DNA of 64,000 nt, taken from NCBI RefSeq assembly GCF_040544485.1, contig NZ_JBDZDV010000002.1:310001-374000 (forward strand). The letters are read 5' to 3'. Each line of letters begins with the position of its first letter. Positions within the stretch are counted from its first letter, which is position 1. Both the position numbers and the translations under genes were made by a program. The stretch comes from Lacicoccus halitifaciens. Its GTDB lineage: Bacteria; Bacillota; Bacilli; Staphylococcales; Salinicoccaceae. The notes below the pieces were generated by a model. The model worked only from the letters and a program-made list of their open reading frames with translations, was not told the origin of the DNA and did not search any database. Below are positions 51,728 through 60,761 of the stretch, piece by piece.

Positions 51728-51768
51728 AATAAGAAGCATACTGATCAGTTTTCAGTATGCTTCTTATT
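51728..51768. terminator. bidirectional terminator
   Basis: AATAAGAAGCATACTG and CAGTATGCTTCTTATT are perfect complements around a 9-nt loop, between the regulator and the convergent copper-binding gene. Confidence 0.88.
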
Positions 51769-51783
51769 GATGGATACTTTTGA

Positions 51784-52110
51784 TTAGGCGATTTCTTTAC
51801 AAGCCTCTGCACATTTGAAGCAAGCTTCTGCACATTTTTGACAATGATCATGGTCATGTTTTTTACATTCATTTCCACATGCCTCACATATTTTAGCGCA
51901 TACTGCCGCCAGATCAGAAGCAAATGGTGAATTTCTTGTTAACGCTTGTTCTAAAAATGCGCATATATCCGCACATTCACGGTCCAGGCGGATGCACTCT
52001 GCCATCATTTTTACGTCTTCTTCCTTTAAACAGGCATCGTAACAATGGTTACACGCTTGCATACATTCATGTAACGTTTGAATCAACTGTTGATGTTGTT
52101 CATGAGCCAT
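51784..52110 (-). CDS. four-helix-bundle copper-binding protein (Csp/YhjQ-like)
   Basis: 108 residues with 13 or more Cys in CxxxC spacings along amphipathic helices (MQACNHCYDACLK, LDRECADICAFLEQ, CAKICEACGNECKKHDHDHCQKCAEACFKCAEACK). This matches the Csp/DUF326 copper-storage fold, in which Cys line the bundle core and bind Cu(I). It lacks a signal peptide, so it is cytoplasmic. AGGAGGGATTTTAA precedes the ATG. Confidence 0.9.
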   Translation of the reverse strand: MAHEQHQQLIQTLHECMQACNHCYDACLKEEDVKMMAECIRLDRECADICAFLEQALTRNSPFASDLAAVCAKICEACGNECKKHDHDHCQKCAEACFKCAEACKEIA

Positions 52111-52149
52111 TTAAAATCCCTCCTATGATTTTTAAAACGCTTACATTAT

Positions 52150-52328
52150 TGTCATTTCCCGTTCATTTCGCACGTTGTCATTTTCGATGTTATTTTGCAC
52201 TGATTTAGGCGATAATTTGCACTATAGTTAAGAAATCCTGCTAATTTTTCATAAAGACAGCTGGATTTTTAAAGTTGGTTATGCAAAATAACACTTAAAA
52301 TATATGCAATTTACCGTCAAAAATGACA
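52150..52328. mobile_element. end remnants of IS21-like element(s)
   Basis: TGTCATTT at 52150 and AAATGACA ending at 52328 frame 179 bp. Two or three TGTCATT tips and repeated TATTTTGCAC or GATAATTTGCAC blocks face right at the left side. TTATGCAAAATAACACTTAA and GCAATTTACCGTCAAAAATG face left at the right side. No transposase gene remains. The right end is the right inverted repeat of the segment starting at 49404. Confidence 0.6.
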
Positions 52329-52781
52329 CCCAGGCTTACTCACGGTCTTCACGGTCCGTATGACGGTATAGTCAAACCGGCTGTTCTCAATCCATTCCTC
52401 AGGTTTCTCCTTGGCGCCCGTCTCTTTTGATGCTTCAGACTCATCCAGCCGGACCGGGCTCAAATAGACGATGCGCCCGATATTTTGCTGCTGTGCCGCT
52501 TCAAGCGACTCGATCACGGCACCATGGTCCACCAGCGCATCCTGCTCCCCGCCCGCACCGAAAGTCGCCGCCCCGATATAAATGATGGCCTGGACATCCA
52601 TAATCGCTTTTGTGAAGTCCCCATCATCCGCAAGCATCACGTGCGCTGCGCCGAACATCTTCAGCTCTTCCGCCCTGTTTGTATTCTCCGCAACGGTCAC
52701 AGCTTCATGCCCTTTTTCAGCCAGCTGCTTTAAAACGTATTCACCCAACGCCTCACTGCCGCCAAACAGAAACACCTTCAT
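52317..52781 (-). pseudogene. 3'-truncated NAD(P)-binding SDR-like gene
   Basis: 154 residues. The glycine motif GGSEALGEYVL, an IIYIGAATFG strand and RIVYLSPVRLDESEASKETG are intact, and the frame continues to DYTVIRTVKTVSKPG. There the family would go on for about 50 residues. Instead the last codons, C-H-F-stop, are made by the TGTCATTTTTGA tip of the inverted repeat. So the gene was cut by the element. The product may be non-functional. Confidence 0.75.
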
Positions 52782-52861
52782 CCGACCCCTTCTTTCCGCT
52801 TGTATATTTACACTTTCTACTTCCCCCTCCAGCCCTGCCGTAACCCTCTATGGTTTAAAAA

Positions 52862-52906
52862 TAAAAACCCCCACCCTCGAGTGAACATGACTCGAGGATG
52901 GGGGAT
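52862..52906 (-). terminator. terminator of the sulfatase operon
   Basis: CCCCCACCCTCGAGT and ACTCGAGGATGGGGG pair around a short loop. On the minus strand the stem is followed by TTTTTAT. Confidence 0.88.
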
Positions 52907-52925
52907 GCTTTGCCGGTGGGGCTGT

Positions 52926-55247
52926 TTATTCCTGTATCGGGATGCCTTCTGTAGTCACTTCTTCTGAGATGATGTATTCAAGTTCTTCGAATTGATAATG
53001 CACATGCTCAATTTCGCCTGTGAACTCGAAGTCCCCTTCATCTTCATAGGCCGGACTGACCGGATACAGGAGATCTCTGCCGACATCCAGCCCTTCAAAT
53101 GCAATCTTGAACGGCAGCGTCTCGACATCAGCTTCACCGACAGGTTCGTCATTTATATATAACGTGCCTGTACCCTGATTGTCGCCGGTGTTTTCAAAGT
53201 TGTACCTGATTTCATTTGCCCCTGCCTCGATGCCGGATGAAATGGTGTAACGTTCTGCACCGTTGTTGTATTCATAATGCAGCTCGCCGTCTTGGACATA
53301 GAACGTGTAGCCGCTGTTCCTGTTTCCGAGCGCAAGCAGCACACCTTCATCGCCTTCATCCAATTCAATCGGAATCGTGATTTCATAATTACGGTCCAGG
53401 GTGAGAGGTGAGGCGGATTCGCTCAAATGTGACATGCCTGGATAAAGCGTGAAGGACTCCCTCGCTCTTAAGTTATCTGCCGGTAAATTCCCGAGTCCGT
53501 CCAGGAAATTTTCGGAGAGCGGCAGGGCGCCGTTCTTCTCTGCCTCGACATGCCATATATCAATCAGATTATTCAACACTTCCGGATACTCATCCGAAAT
53601 GTCATTGAGCTCTGAGAAATCACTGGTCTGGTCAAAGAGCTTCCACTCATCTTCTGAAAAGTCCGTTCCCGGCTCATGGACGGATACCGCTTTCCAGCCG
53701 TCATGGTAGATCGTCCTATGGCCGCTGTGTTCAAAGTACTGGGTGTCTTTTCCTGTGAATGCCTCAGGATCATCGAAACTTGCACTGAAGCTGACGCCCG
53801 TGATCTCCATCTGTTCAGTATCGTTCATATATGCAGGCGGTTCAATGCCGAGGACATCATAAACCGTCGCCGTCAGGTCGCTGACATGTGTGAACTGGTC
53901 CCTGACCTCGCCCTTTGATTCGATGCCTTCAGGCCAGTGGACGATCAAAGGCAGTCGTATGCCTCCGGCGTGGGTGGTGCCTTTAAATTCCTCGAATGGC
54001 GTGTTGCTGACCTGTGCCCAGCCGGCCGGATAATCACTGCCGCCCCGCTCGCCGCCGATTTCATCCATATTTTCATACATATGGTCGAAATCCTGGAGCA
54101 CTTTGTTGTAGGCCATGGCCTGGTTCATCGTGCCCTGTTCCCCGCCTGAGAAGCTGGCGCCGTTATCGGAGATCAGCATGATGAGTGTGTTGTCCAGTTC
54201 ACCCATATCCTCCAGGTGATTCATCAGCTTCCCGATCTGCTCATCGGTGTGGGTCAGGAACCCTGCGTAAGTCTCCATGAATCTTGCGTATAATTCCTGT
54301 TGTTCCTCATTCAGTTCATCCCATGCAGCGATGCCGTCTGCGCGGGGCGCCAGTTCTGCGTCTTCAGGGATCACACCCAGCTCTTTCTGCCTTTCAAACC
54401 TTTCTTCCCTGATGACATCCCAGCCTTTATCGTACTCACCTTCGTACATCTCGATATACTCTTCCGGCACCTGATGCGGCATATGCTGCGCGCCGAAACC
54501 GAGGTACATGAAGAATGGATCATCGGGACGCAGTGAGGCATGGTCGGTTATGTACTGGATGCCGTTTTCGACGATGTCTTCTGAGTAATGATAGTCTTCT
54601 ACATCGGGCACCGGAGCAGGGCTGTTGTCCCTGAACAGTTCCGGACGGTACTGGTCTGAAGAATCTTCGAGGTTGCCGTAGTACCTGTGGAAGCCCCTGC
54701 CGAGCGGCCATCTGTCATACGGGCCGGCCGGTGAAAGTTCAACGGTCGGTGTGATGTGCCACTTGCCGAGGCCGAAGTTGGTGTAGCCGTTCTCACCGAG
54801 CACTTCAGTGACGAACCCCGCTTCTTCAGGTATTTTGGCCCGGCTGTTCGGCTGACCTTCACCGAAGTCGAAGTTTGCCACATTCCCCATCCCGACAGCA
54901 TGGTTGTTCCTGCCGGTCAATAACGAAGCGCGGGTGGGTGAACATACCGGCGATGTATGGAAGTTGTTGTATTTCAATCCGTTCTCGGCAATCGCATCAA
55001 TGTTCTCTGTATCAATCTCGGAGCCGAAACTCCCAAGGTCGGAAAACCCGGCATCATCAAGGATGATGTACATGACGTTCGTCTTGTCTTCCGTGCCTTC
55101 CGTACCCTGATGGCCGGCACCGCCGCCTCCGGCAGCCCCTGCCGTTTCCCCTCCGAGCAGCAGAGCGGCTGAAAGTGCGAGTGTGCTGAGTTTTGCGAAC
55201 TTACCGACATACTTTTTCCAAGGCTTGTCTTCTCTTTTAACGTTCAA
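52926..55247 (-). CDS. secreted arylsulfatase-type sulfatase
   Basis: 773 residues with an N-terminal signal peptide (KLSTLALSAALLLGGETAGA). The sulfatase core has VMYIILDDAGFSDLGSFG, the active-site motif SPVCSPTRASLLTGRNNHA in which Cys becomes formylglycine, FGLGKWHI, and LIMLISDNGASFSG. The C-terminal region (about 640-760) resembles a beta-sandwich. It removes sulfate esters from an unidentified substrate outside the cell. ATG at 55247 is preceded by GGGGGAAATACATTTG. It is 42 nt after its activating enzyme. Confidence 0.93.
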   Translation of the reverse strand: MNVKREDKPWKKYVGKFAKLSTLALSAALLLGGETAGAAGGGGAGHQGTEGTEDKTNVMYIILDDAGFSDLGSFGSEIDTENIDAIAENGLKYNNFHTSPVCSPTRASLLTGRNNHAVGMGNVANFDFGEGQPNSRAKIPEEAGFVTEVLGENGYTNFGLGKWHITPTVELSPAGPYDRWPLGRGFHRYYGNLEDSSDQYRPELFRDNSPAPVPDVEDYHYSEDIVENGIQYITDHASLRPDDPFFMYLGFGAQHMPHQVPEEYIEMYEGEYDKGWDVIREERFERQKELGVIPEDAELAPRADGIAAWDELNEEQQELYARFMETYAGFLTHTDEQIGKLMNHLEDMGELDNTLIMLISDNGASFSGGEQGTMNQAMAYNKVLQDFDHMYENMDEIGGERGGSDYPAGWAQVSNTPFEEFKGTTHAGGIRLPLIVHWPEGIESKGEVRDQFTHVSDLTATVYDVLGIEPPAYMNDTEQMEITGVSFSASFDDPEAFTGKDTQYFEHSGHRTIYHDGWKAVSVHEPGTDFSEDEWKLFDQTSDFSELNDISDEYPEVLNNLIDIWHVEAEKNGALPLSENFLDGLGNLPADNLRARESFTLYPGMSHLSESASPLTLDRNYEITIPIELDEGDEGVLLALGNRNSGYTFYVQDGELHYEYNNGAERYTISSGIEAGANEIRYNFENTGDNQGTGTLYINDEPVGEADVETLPFKIAFEGLDVGRDLLYPVSPAYEDEGDFEFTGEIEHVHYQFEELEYIISEEVTTEGIPIQE

Positions 55248-55289
55248 ATGTATTTCCCCCTGTTTTATGATTGAGCTCTGAAAGTCTTC

Positions 55290-56195
55290 CTAAACATCCG
55301 ACACACAACGGAATCCTATGTTCCCCGAAGCGCTGTCCGGTGTGTTCTGTGATCTTGCGGCCACCCTGTAGCGGTTGCAGTAGGACTCGTGGCAAAGGTA
55401 TGATCCCCCTTTCATCACACGGAATTCACCGGATTTCGGACCCTTGGGGTCCTTTCTTCCTCCCCTTTTATGCACGCTTTTGGAAAACCGGTCCGAGCAC
55501 CACTCCCAGACGTTGCCTGTGATGTTGTACAGGCCGTAGCCGTTGGGAGGGAACGAGACGGCAGGCGCAGTCCCCTTATAGCCGTCTTCAGCCGTATTGT
55601 TTTTCGGGAATTCCCCCTGCCATATATTGCATAAATGTTCGCCTTCAGGCGTGAGTTCATCGCCCCACGGAAATTTTTTGCGCTCGAGACCGCCGCGCGC
55701 GGCGAATTCCCATTCAGCCTCCGTCGGCAGCCTTTTCCCGGCCCATTTTGTGTAGGCATTGGCATCATTCCAGGATACGTGCACGACCGGGTGGTCCATC
55801 CTGTTTTCGATATTGGAATCCGGGCCTTCCGGATGTTTCCAGTATGCCCCCTGAACGACGAGCCACCACGGCGTCTGCTGAATCATCCTTTTGATCTTCC
55901 TCTTCGTCCGTTCACTGACGAACTGATAAAAGACGAAGGACCATCCGAATGCCTCCGCCTCCGTCACATAACCCGTCTCCTCCACAAACGCCTGAAACTC
56001 CCGGTTGGTGACGGTATGTACATCCATATAAAACGGGCTGACTTCAATTTTCTTCGAAGGCCCTTCCCCGTCCTGCGGATAGCCCTCCTTGCCGTTGGTG
56101 CCCATGAAGAAGCGCCCGCCGGGGATGTAAATCTGATCATTACTTTTTGTTCTTGGTGAAGCGGGCTTTATTTCCTCCACGGGTGTCTGGGTCAT
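55290..56195 (-). CDS. formylglycine-generating enzyme (sulfatase-modifying factor)
   Basis: 301 residues of the FGE/SUMF1 family: YIPGGRFFMGTNG, FYMDVHTVTNREFQAFVE, HPVVHVSWNDANAYTKWAGK, RLPTEAEWEFAARGG, NVWEWCSDRF, and the catalytic Cys pair in GGSYLCHESYCNRYR. It oxidises the sulfatase active-site Cys to formylglycine in a copper- and oxygen-dependent reaction. I take ATG 56195 (MTQTP); the longer frame starting at 56264 is possible but has a poor ribosome site. The order FGE then sulfatase means the modifier is made first. Confidence 0.93.
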   Translation of the reverse strand: MTQTPVEEIKPASPRTKSNDQIYIPGGRFFMGTNGKEGYPQDGEGPSKKIEVSPFYMDVHTVTNREFQAFVEETGYVTEAEAFGWSFVFYQFVSERTKRKIKRMIQQTPWWLVVQGAYWKHPEGPDSNIENRMDHPVVHVSWNDANAYTKWAGKRLPTEAEWEFAARGGLERKKFPWGDELTPEGEHLCNIWQGEFPKNNTAEDGYKGTAPAVSFPPNGYGLYNITGNVWEWCSDRFSKSVHKRGGRKDPKGPKSGEFRVMKGGSYLCHESYCNRYRVAARSQNTPDSASGNIGFRCVSDV

Positions 56196-56415
56196 TGTAC
56201 CTCTCACACCCGAAATATCTTTTCTGTTCACGCTGCAGCATGCTGATCGCTCTATCGCTTCCACTTCCTTTCGAATAACTTATTGAAAACGCTATCAATT
56301 CAGATAATTCAAATAAAAGCATACTCATCATCAGTTGGCATATCTACGTATGTTTAGTACTAAAACATTAATAATATTAGTACTTTTAATTCTAATATGT
56401 AAAAAGAGTACAAAT

Positions 56416-56442
56416 TAAAAAAGCTTCCCGAAGGAAGCTTTT
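56416..56442 (-). terminator. terminator after the alcohol dehydrogenase gene
   Basis: AAAAGCTTCC, CGAA loop, GGAAGCTTTT, with T-runs on both sides. It lies between the stop of the minus-strand dehydrogenase at 56453 and the start of the FGE gene, so it separates the two minus-strand transcripts. Confidence 0.82.
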
Positions 56443-56452
56443 CTCTCTATAT

Positions 56453-57421
56453 TTACTTTTCATCATCATAAATGGCGACCAGCCTGCCCTGGACTTCGCC
56501 GCGGGCGAGTCTCTCGATCCCTTCCGGGATTTCGTCAGGGGTGATCTCCGACAGTGTCGGTGACAAATCTCCTGAAGCCATCAAGTCATAGATTGCTGCG
56601 ATGTCTTCCTTGTTGCCGCCGACTGAAGCCAGCAGCTGTTTTTTATTGACGATGAAATCCGTCACGTTGATCGTCGTCTGCAGTTTACCCATGCCGACCA
56701 GCACGACCGTGCCTCCTGGTCTCACTGTCTCGAGGGCTTTGGAAGTCGTGACGTCAAATCCTGCATAGTCGACGACAAGGTCCAGCTCTTTATCGGCGAG
56801 TTCCGAAATATCGGATACAACCTCTTTGGCACCGATTTTTTTCGCCAGTTCCTGGGCCCTCTCAGAAGTATCGACTGCATAGATGTCTTCGATACCCTGG
56901 GCGACTGCTGCCTGCAGTGCGAACTGACCGAGGCCGCCGATGCCGATCAATGCAATCTTCATGCCCTTTTCGGCTTTACCTCTTGTGAACAGTGCGTGGT
57001 AGGATGTCATACCGGCATCCGTCGCTGAAGCAGCCTGTTCGATGGATAATTCATCCGGCACCGGAACGAGGTCGGATGCAGGCGCATGGATGTGCGTACC
57101 GAATCCGCCGTCGTAGGCATAGCCCGGTGCAAGACCAGACGGCCCGGTCGGACATATGGCCACGCGGTCGCCTTCCTTGAAGTCCGTCACACCTTCACCG
57201 ACTTCGATGATGGTGCCTGCGTTCTCATGTCCCATGATGACCGGGGCATTCATTAAAGCCATCCAGCCTTCGTCTTCCATCGTACCAACGTCAGAGTGGC
57301 ATAAGCCCACCGCCCCTGTCTTGATGACGACGTGGTCCTTCTCCGCTTTCGGAGTCTCTTTTTCGACCATTTCGAGTGGTTCGTGTGTTTTAGTGAATTG
57401 CCAACCTTTAATTTCAAACAC
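56453..57421 (-). CDS. zinc-dependent alcohol dehydrogenase
   Basis: 322 residues of the MDR/GroES-like family. The catalytic zinc site is seen in AVGLCHSDVGTMED and MGHENAGTIIEVGEGV, and the cofactor site in IGIGGLGQFALQAAV with AVDTSERAQELAKK. The start is unclear. The reading frame is open far upstream (to 58351), but homology begins at the FEIKGWQFTK region. A GTG at 57421 lies directly in AAAGGAAGTG, and an ATT three codons later is the only codon at ideal spacing. The substrate is unknown. Confidence 0.87.
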   Translation of the reverse strand: MFEIKGWQFTKTHEPLEMVEKETPKAEKDHVVIKTGAVGLCHSDVGTMEDEGWMALMNAPVIMGHENAGTIIEVGEGVTDFKEGDRVAICPTGPSGLAPGYAYDGGFGTHIHAPASDLVPVPDELSIEQAASATDAGMTSYHALFTRGKAEKGMKIALIGIGGLGQFALQAAVAQGIEDIYAVDTSERAQELAKKIGAKEVVSDISELADKELDLVVDYAGFDVTTSKALETVRPGGTVVLVGMGKLQTTINVTDFIVNKKQLLASVGGNKEDIAAIYDLMASGDLSPTLSEITPDEIPEGIERLARGEVQGRLVAIYDDEK

Positions 57422-57571
57422 TTCCTTTCTGATGATGAATTTTATAAGATTCAACACTTTAATGATTCCCTTAATCTGTTTTTTAAAACATACAGGCGGG
57501 TGACCTACGGGGCTTGATTGTCCGGGAAAAGGGAATAACAAATTAAAGCCTATCATTTTAAGGAGGATATT

Positions 57572-58336
57572 ATGCATATATTGAGAAATGACCAGTACTT
57601 CCGCTACGGGGATGAAGACTTTCAGGTGCACACGAAGCGGCCGGGCCTGATATTCCAGGATTTCGACCGTGAAGATTATGCCTTCGGTCCTTTGAGCCGG
57701 ATCGATCATGTCCATCTGTCGCAGGATTATCTCATAAAGATGCACCTGCATCATAATGATGAAATAATGAGCTACATTTACAAAGGTGAAATGCGCCATC
57801 GCGACACGGAGGATAATGAAGTGGTGCTGACACCGGAGCGGCTGATGGTGATGAACGCCGGCCGTGAGTTTTATCATGAGGAATCCACACCGGATGCGGG
57901 CAATGAAATGCTGCAGATACTGATTCGTCCGGAAAAGGAGGACCTCGAGCCCGATGTGCAGTTCTGGGAGCGTGAAATCAGGGATGATGCGGAATGGAAT
58001 CTGATTGCGGGGCCTGCCTCCATGGATCCGCCAATGCGCATAAGGAATGAAGTGGCAGTGTTCGACGTGCATGGGAAGGCGGGTGACGAACCCGCCCTGC
58101 CCCGGGAAGAAGCCATGACACCATGGCTCTATGTAATGGACGGCAGTGTTGAGATCCCGGGAGACGCGCTTAATAAAGGTGATGCAGTCACCGGCAGCCG
58201 TGAAGAATTGACATCGATCAAACTGAAGGAAGACTCGACGCTTGTGCTGTTCCTCGTCGACCTGGATGCACCGATGACATTGAAAGGCAATTTCAGTGGC
58301 CATAAGAGGAATAATATGAAAAGATATGGGAAATAG
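57572..58336 (+). CDS. pirin-family protein (bicupin)
   Basis: 254 residues with a pirin-like N-terminal cupin: PLSRIDHVHLSQDYLIKMHLHHNDEIMSYIYKGEMRHRDTE, with the metal-binding His and Glu. A second cupin-like half follows (about 150-245). Pirins are iron-binding proteins; some are quercetinases or redox regulators. The ATG follows AAGGAGGATATT. It is 41 nt upstream of the second cstB and may be co-transcribed with it. Confidence 0.85.
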   Translation: MHILRNDQYFRYGDEDFQVHTKRPGLIFQDFDREDYAFGPLSRIDHVHLSQDYLIKMHLHHNDEIMSYIYKGEMRHRDTEDNEVVLTPERLMVMNAGREFYHEESTPDAGNEMLQILIRPEKEDLEPDVQFWEREIRDDAEWNLIAGPASMDPPMRIRNEVAVFDVHGKAGDEPALPREEAMTPWLYVMDGSVEIPGDALNKGDAVTGSREELTSIKLKEDSTLVLFLVDLDAPMTLKGNFSGHKRNNMKRYGK

Positions 58337-58377
58337 GATCACACTGCCCAATCAAAAAATCCAAGGAGTGCATTCAA

Positions 58378-59739
58378 ATGTTCTTTAAACAATTCTTTGA
58401 TAAGAAACTCGCACAGAATTCCTATATGGTCGCGTGTCAGATGACGAAGGAAGCAATCATCATCGACCCGAAACGCGTCCTCGACGAGTACAGTGAAACG
58501 GCGGAAGCGGAAGGTTTCGATATCACCCATGTCACCGAGACGCATATCCATGCCGACTTCGCATCGGGGCTCCGTGATGCGGCAAAACGCTTCGGCGCGA
58601 CGGCTTATGTATCCGGTGAAGGCGGTGATGACTGGCAGTAAGAGAACATGCCGGAAGATGCCGTCTACCTGAAAGACGGGGATATCATCAATGTCGGTAA
58701 CGTCGAACTCAAAGTCATCCATACGCCCGGTCATACGCCTGAAAGCATCTCTTTCATGCTGACCGACCGCGGCGCCGGGAGTGATGAGCCGATGGGCATC
58801 TTCACAGGAGATTTCCTCTTCGTCGGCGACATCGGCCGGCCGGATCTGCTCGAGGAAGCCGCCAAAATGGAAGGCACGACTGAAGAAGGCGCCAATGCGA
58901 TGTTCGATTCCCTGCAGAAAATAAAAGACCATCCTGAATTTCTGCAGGTATGGCCGGGACACGGGGCAGGCAGCGCATGCGGTAAGTCACTCGGTGCCGT
59001 CCCGTTATCCACCCTTGGATATGAATTCAGGAACAACTGGGTCTTTGAATATGAGGATAAAGATGCATTCATCAAGGAATTGACGAGTGATCAGCCCGAA
59101 CCGCCCAGCTACTTTGCGCAGATGAAGAAGGTCAACAAGGAAGGCCTGCCTGAATTCAAAGTGAAGGAAGTTGAAGTGGGCACACCGGATGAACTGCCCG
59201 GCCAGCTGTTTGATTTGAGAAGTAAGGAAGCATTCAAAAAAGGATTTAAAAAAGGCGCCATCAATATTCCATACAATGACAAATTCCTTCAGTTTGCAGG
59301 ATGGTACGTGGATTATGATCAGCCGATGACGGTCATTGCCAAGCCTGAAGACAGTAAAAGGCTTCAGAAAGACCTCGCATCCATCGGCTTCGACAACCTC
59401 AGGCTGATTGTGCCTGAAGACGAGGCAGACAGATATTTCGATGATTCATATGAAAACGTGTCAGTTGAGGACTTTATTCATAATCATGAGGAAAAGAAGA
59501 TTCTTGACGTCCGGGCGAGGTCCGAATATGAGGCAGGCAATGTGGAGAACGCCCATCATATCCATTTCGGCCATCTCGATGAAAAAGAAGTGCCGTTCGA
59601 TAAAGACGATACGATCCATGTCCACTGCCAGTCCGGCATACGGTCGGCCATCGCAATGAGTGCACTCAAAGCCCGCGGTTATAACAATGTCGTGAATATA
59701 GATAAAGGCTACGCAGGCATTAAAAAAGCGATGAACTGA
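58378..59739 (+). pseudogene. second cstB, interrupted by an in-frame TAA
   Basis: The sequence aligns over its full 453 codons with the cstB at 46382-47743. The intact copy reads NWKYENMPEDT; this one reads DWQ, then TAA at 58639-58641, then ENMPEDA, so one Tyr codon became a stop. All later motifs (HTPGHTPES, GDFLFVGDIGRPDL, active rhodanese Cys) are intact. Many synonymous differences show an old duplicate or transferred copy with a recent stop. An ATG at 58648 could restart, but it lacks a ribosome site and would lose the HIHADF iron site. No CstR dyad is seen directly upstream. Confidence 0.88.
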
Positions 59740-59765
59740 TGGGCATCACCGTTACACATCGAATG
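59738..59765 (+). pseudogene. scrap of tauE start after the second cstB
   Basis: TGATGGGCATCACCGTTACA follows the broken cstB stop. The intact locus has TGATGGACATCACTTTTATA at the same place. The similarity ends within about 20 nt, so the copied block stops just inside tauE. Confidence 0.5.
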
Positions 59766-59799
59766 AAAAAGAGGAACTTTTTTAAAGTTCCTCTTTAAT
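59766..59799. terminator. bidirectional terminator
   Basis: AAAGAGGAACTTT and AAAGTTCCTCTTT pair around a short T-rich loop, between the broken cstB and the convergent membrane-protein gene. Confidence 0.85.
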
Positions 59800-59803
59800 G
59801 TGT

Positions 59804-60175
59804 TTAGAATAACACCATGGATATATATAATGTCAGGACCATGAAAAACATCGAAGAAGCGATCCCCGTGACCACTCCGGGAACAAGGATCGATCTTTTT
59901 GAAACGGAATTCCTGATCAAAAAGACTGCAGCAATCAGGCTGCTGATGAGCCAGAGGACCATGAATTGAAAAGTGACATCTTCAATGTTTGAGATGGATG
60001 ACAAAAAGTCGCTGTAAGCGATATAAATATAAAATGCGATCGCCAGCACCAGGATGATGGTACTGTATAAGTAATGGAAAAATGGCTCTTCCTTATTGAT
60101 TGACTTCCTGACCCCGGCTGCGAGCAGATAAAGTCCGGCAGATGTGATTATGAATAATAATATGGCTAACAACAA
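59804..60175 (-). CDS. small four-helix membrane protein, unknown
   Basis: 123 residues with four predicted transmembrane helices (about 3-20, 36-55, 65-85, 97-120). I do not recognise a family. The start is TTG at 60175 or 60172, with AGAGGTG just upstream; no ATG fits. It stands alone with terminators on each side. Confidence 0.65.
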   Translation of the reverse strand: MLLAILLFIITSAGLYLLAAGVRKSINKEEPFFHYLYSTIILVLAIAFYIYIAYSDFLSSISNIEDVTFQFMVLWLISSLIAAVFLIRNSVSKRSILVPGVVTGIASSMFFMVLTLYISMVLF

Positions 60176-60300
60176 AACACCTCTTATATGCTAAAAGTTC
60201 CTTACTTTAAATGATATCTTATCCGGAGATAAACTTCAGGGAGGATATCCATTCTTTTATGAACGATATATGACGTTTCATCTCTGGACACCGGTGCATT

Positions 60301-60338
60301 AAAGAAGCATCCATACAATTCTATGGATGCTTCTTTAA
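60301..60338 (-). terminator. terminator of the sulP-usp operon
   Basis: AAAGAAGCATCCATA and TATGGATGCTTCTTT are complements around a short loop, just after the universal stress protein gene on the minus strand. Confidence 0.85.
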
Positions 60339-60341
60339 TGA

Positions 60342-60752
60342 TTATTTGACGATCATGACAGGGGCGTTTACGCGTTTGGCGACTTTGTGGCTGACACCCC
60401 CCATGACCATTTCCTGAAGGGTGTTCAGTCCCCTGCTGCCGAGGACGACGACACCATAACTGCCTGCATTTGCGAAATCGACGACCGTCTGTGCCGGCGT
60501 ACCATGCTCGAACTTTATCTTGTACGTGACATCATTTTCATCATAAAGGGCGATGATATCGGAGAGTTTCGCCTTCCTGTTGAAGGTGCTGCCTTCCCCG
60601 TGAAGCACTTCATCTTTTGAATCCTCCGCGTCGATGACATTGAGGATCGTCACCGTGGTGCCCTCCCCGATGAAGTTCAGCGTCTGCTGTGCTGCCCTGT
60701 AACTGTTGTCCGAACCGTCTGCTGCAAGTAAAATTGACTGATACATTTTCAT
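60342..60752 (-). CDS. universal stress protein (UspA family)
   Basis: 136 residues with the UspA fold: ILLAADGSDNSYRAAQQTL at the N-terminus and the ATP-binding GSRGLNTLQEMVMGGVSHKVAKRVNAPVMIVK near the C-terminus. It lies 9 nt after the SulP gene and is probably co-transcribed. SulP-Usp pairs are common and may link transport to energy or bicarbonate state. Confidence 0.92.
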   Translation of the reverse strand: MKMYQSILLAADGSDNSYRAAQQTLNFIGEGTTVTILNVIDAEDSKDEVLHGEGSTFNRKAKLSDIIALYDENDVTYKIKFEHGTPAQTVVDFANAGSYGVVVLGSRGLNTLQEMVMGGVSHKVAKRVNAPVMIVK

Positions 60753-60761
60753 CTTCCTCCT

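Noticed and set aside
56453..58351. 632-codon minus-strand frame suggesting a fusion upstream of the alcohol dehydrogenase
   Set aside because: The extra 300 codons are the antisense of the pirin gene, with His/Phe/Ile-rich shadow sequence. Dehydrogenase homology begins near 57421.
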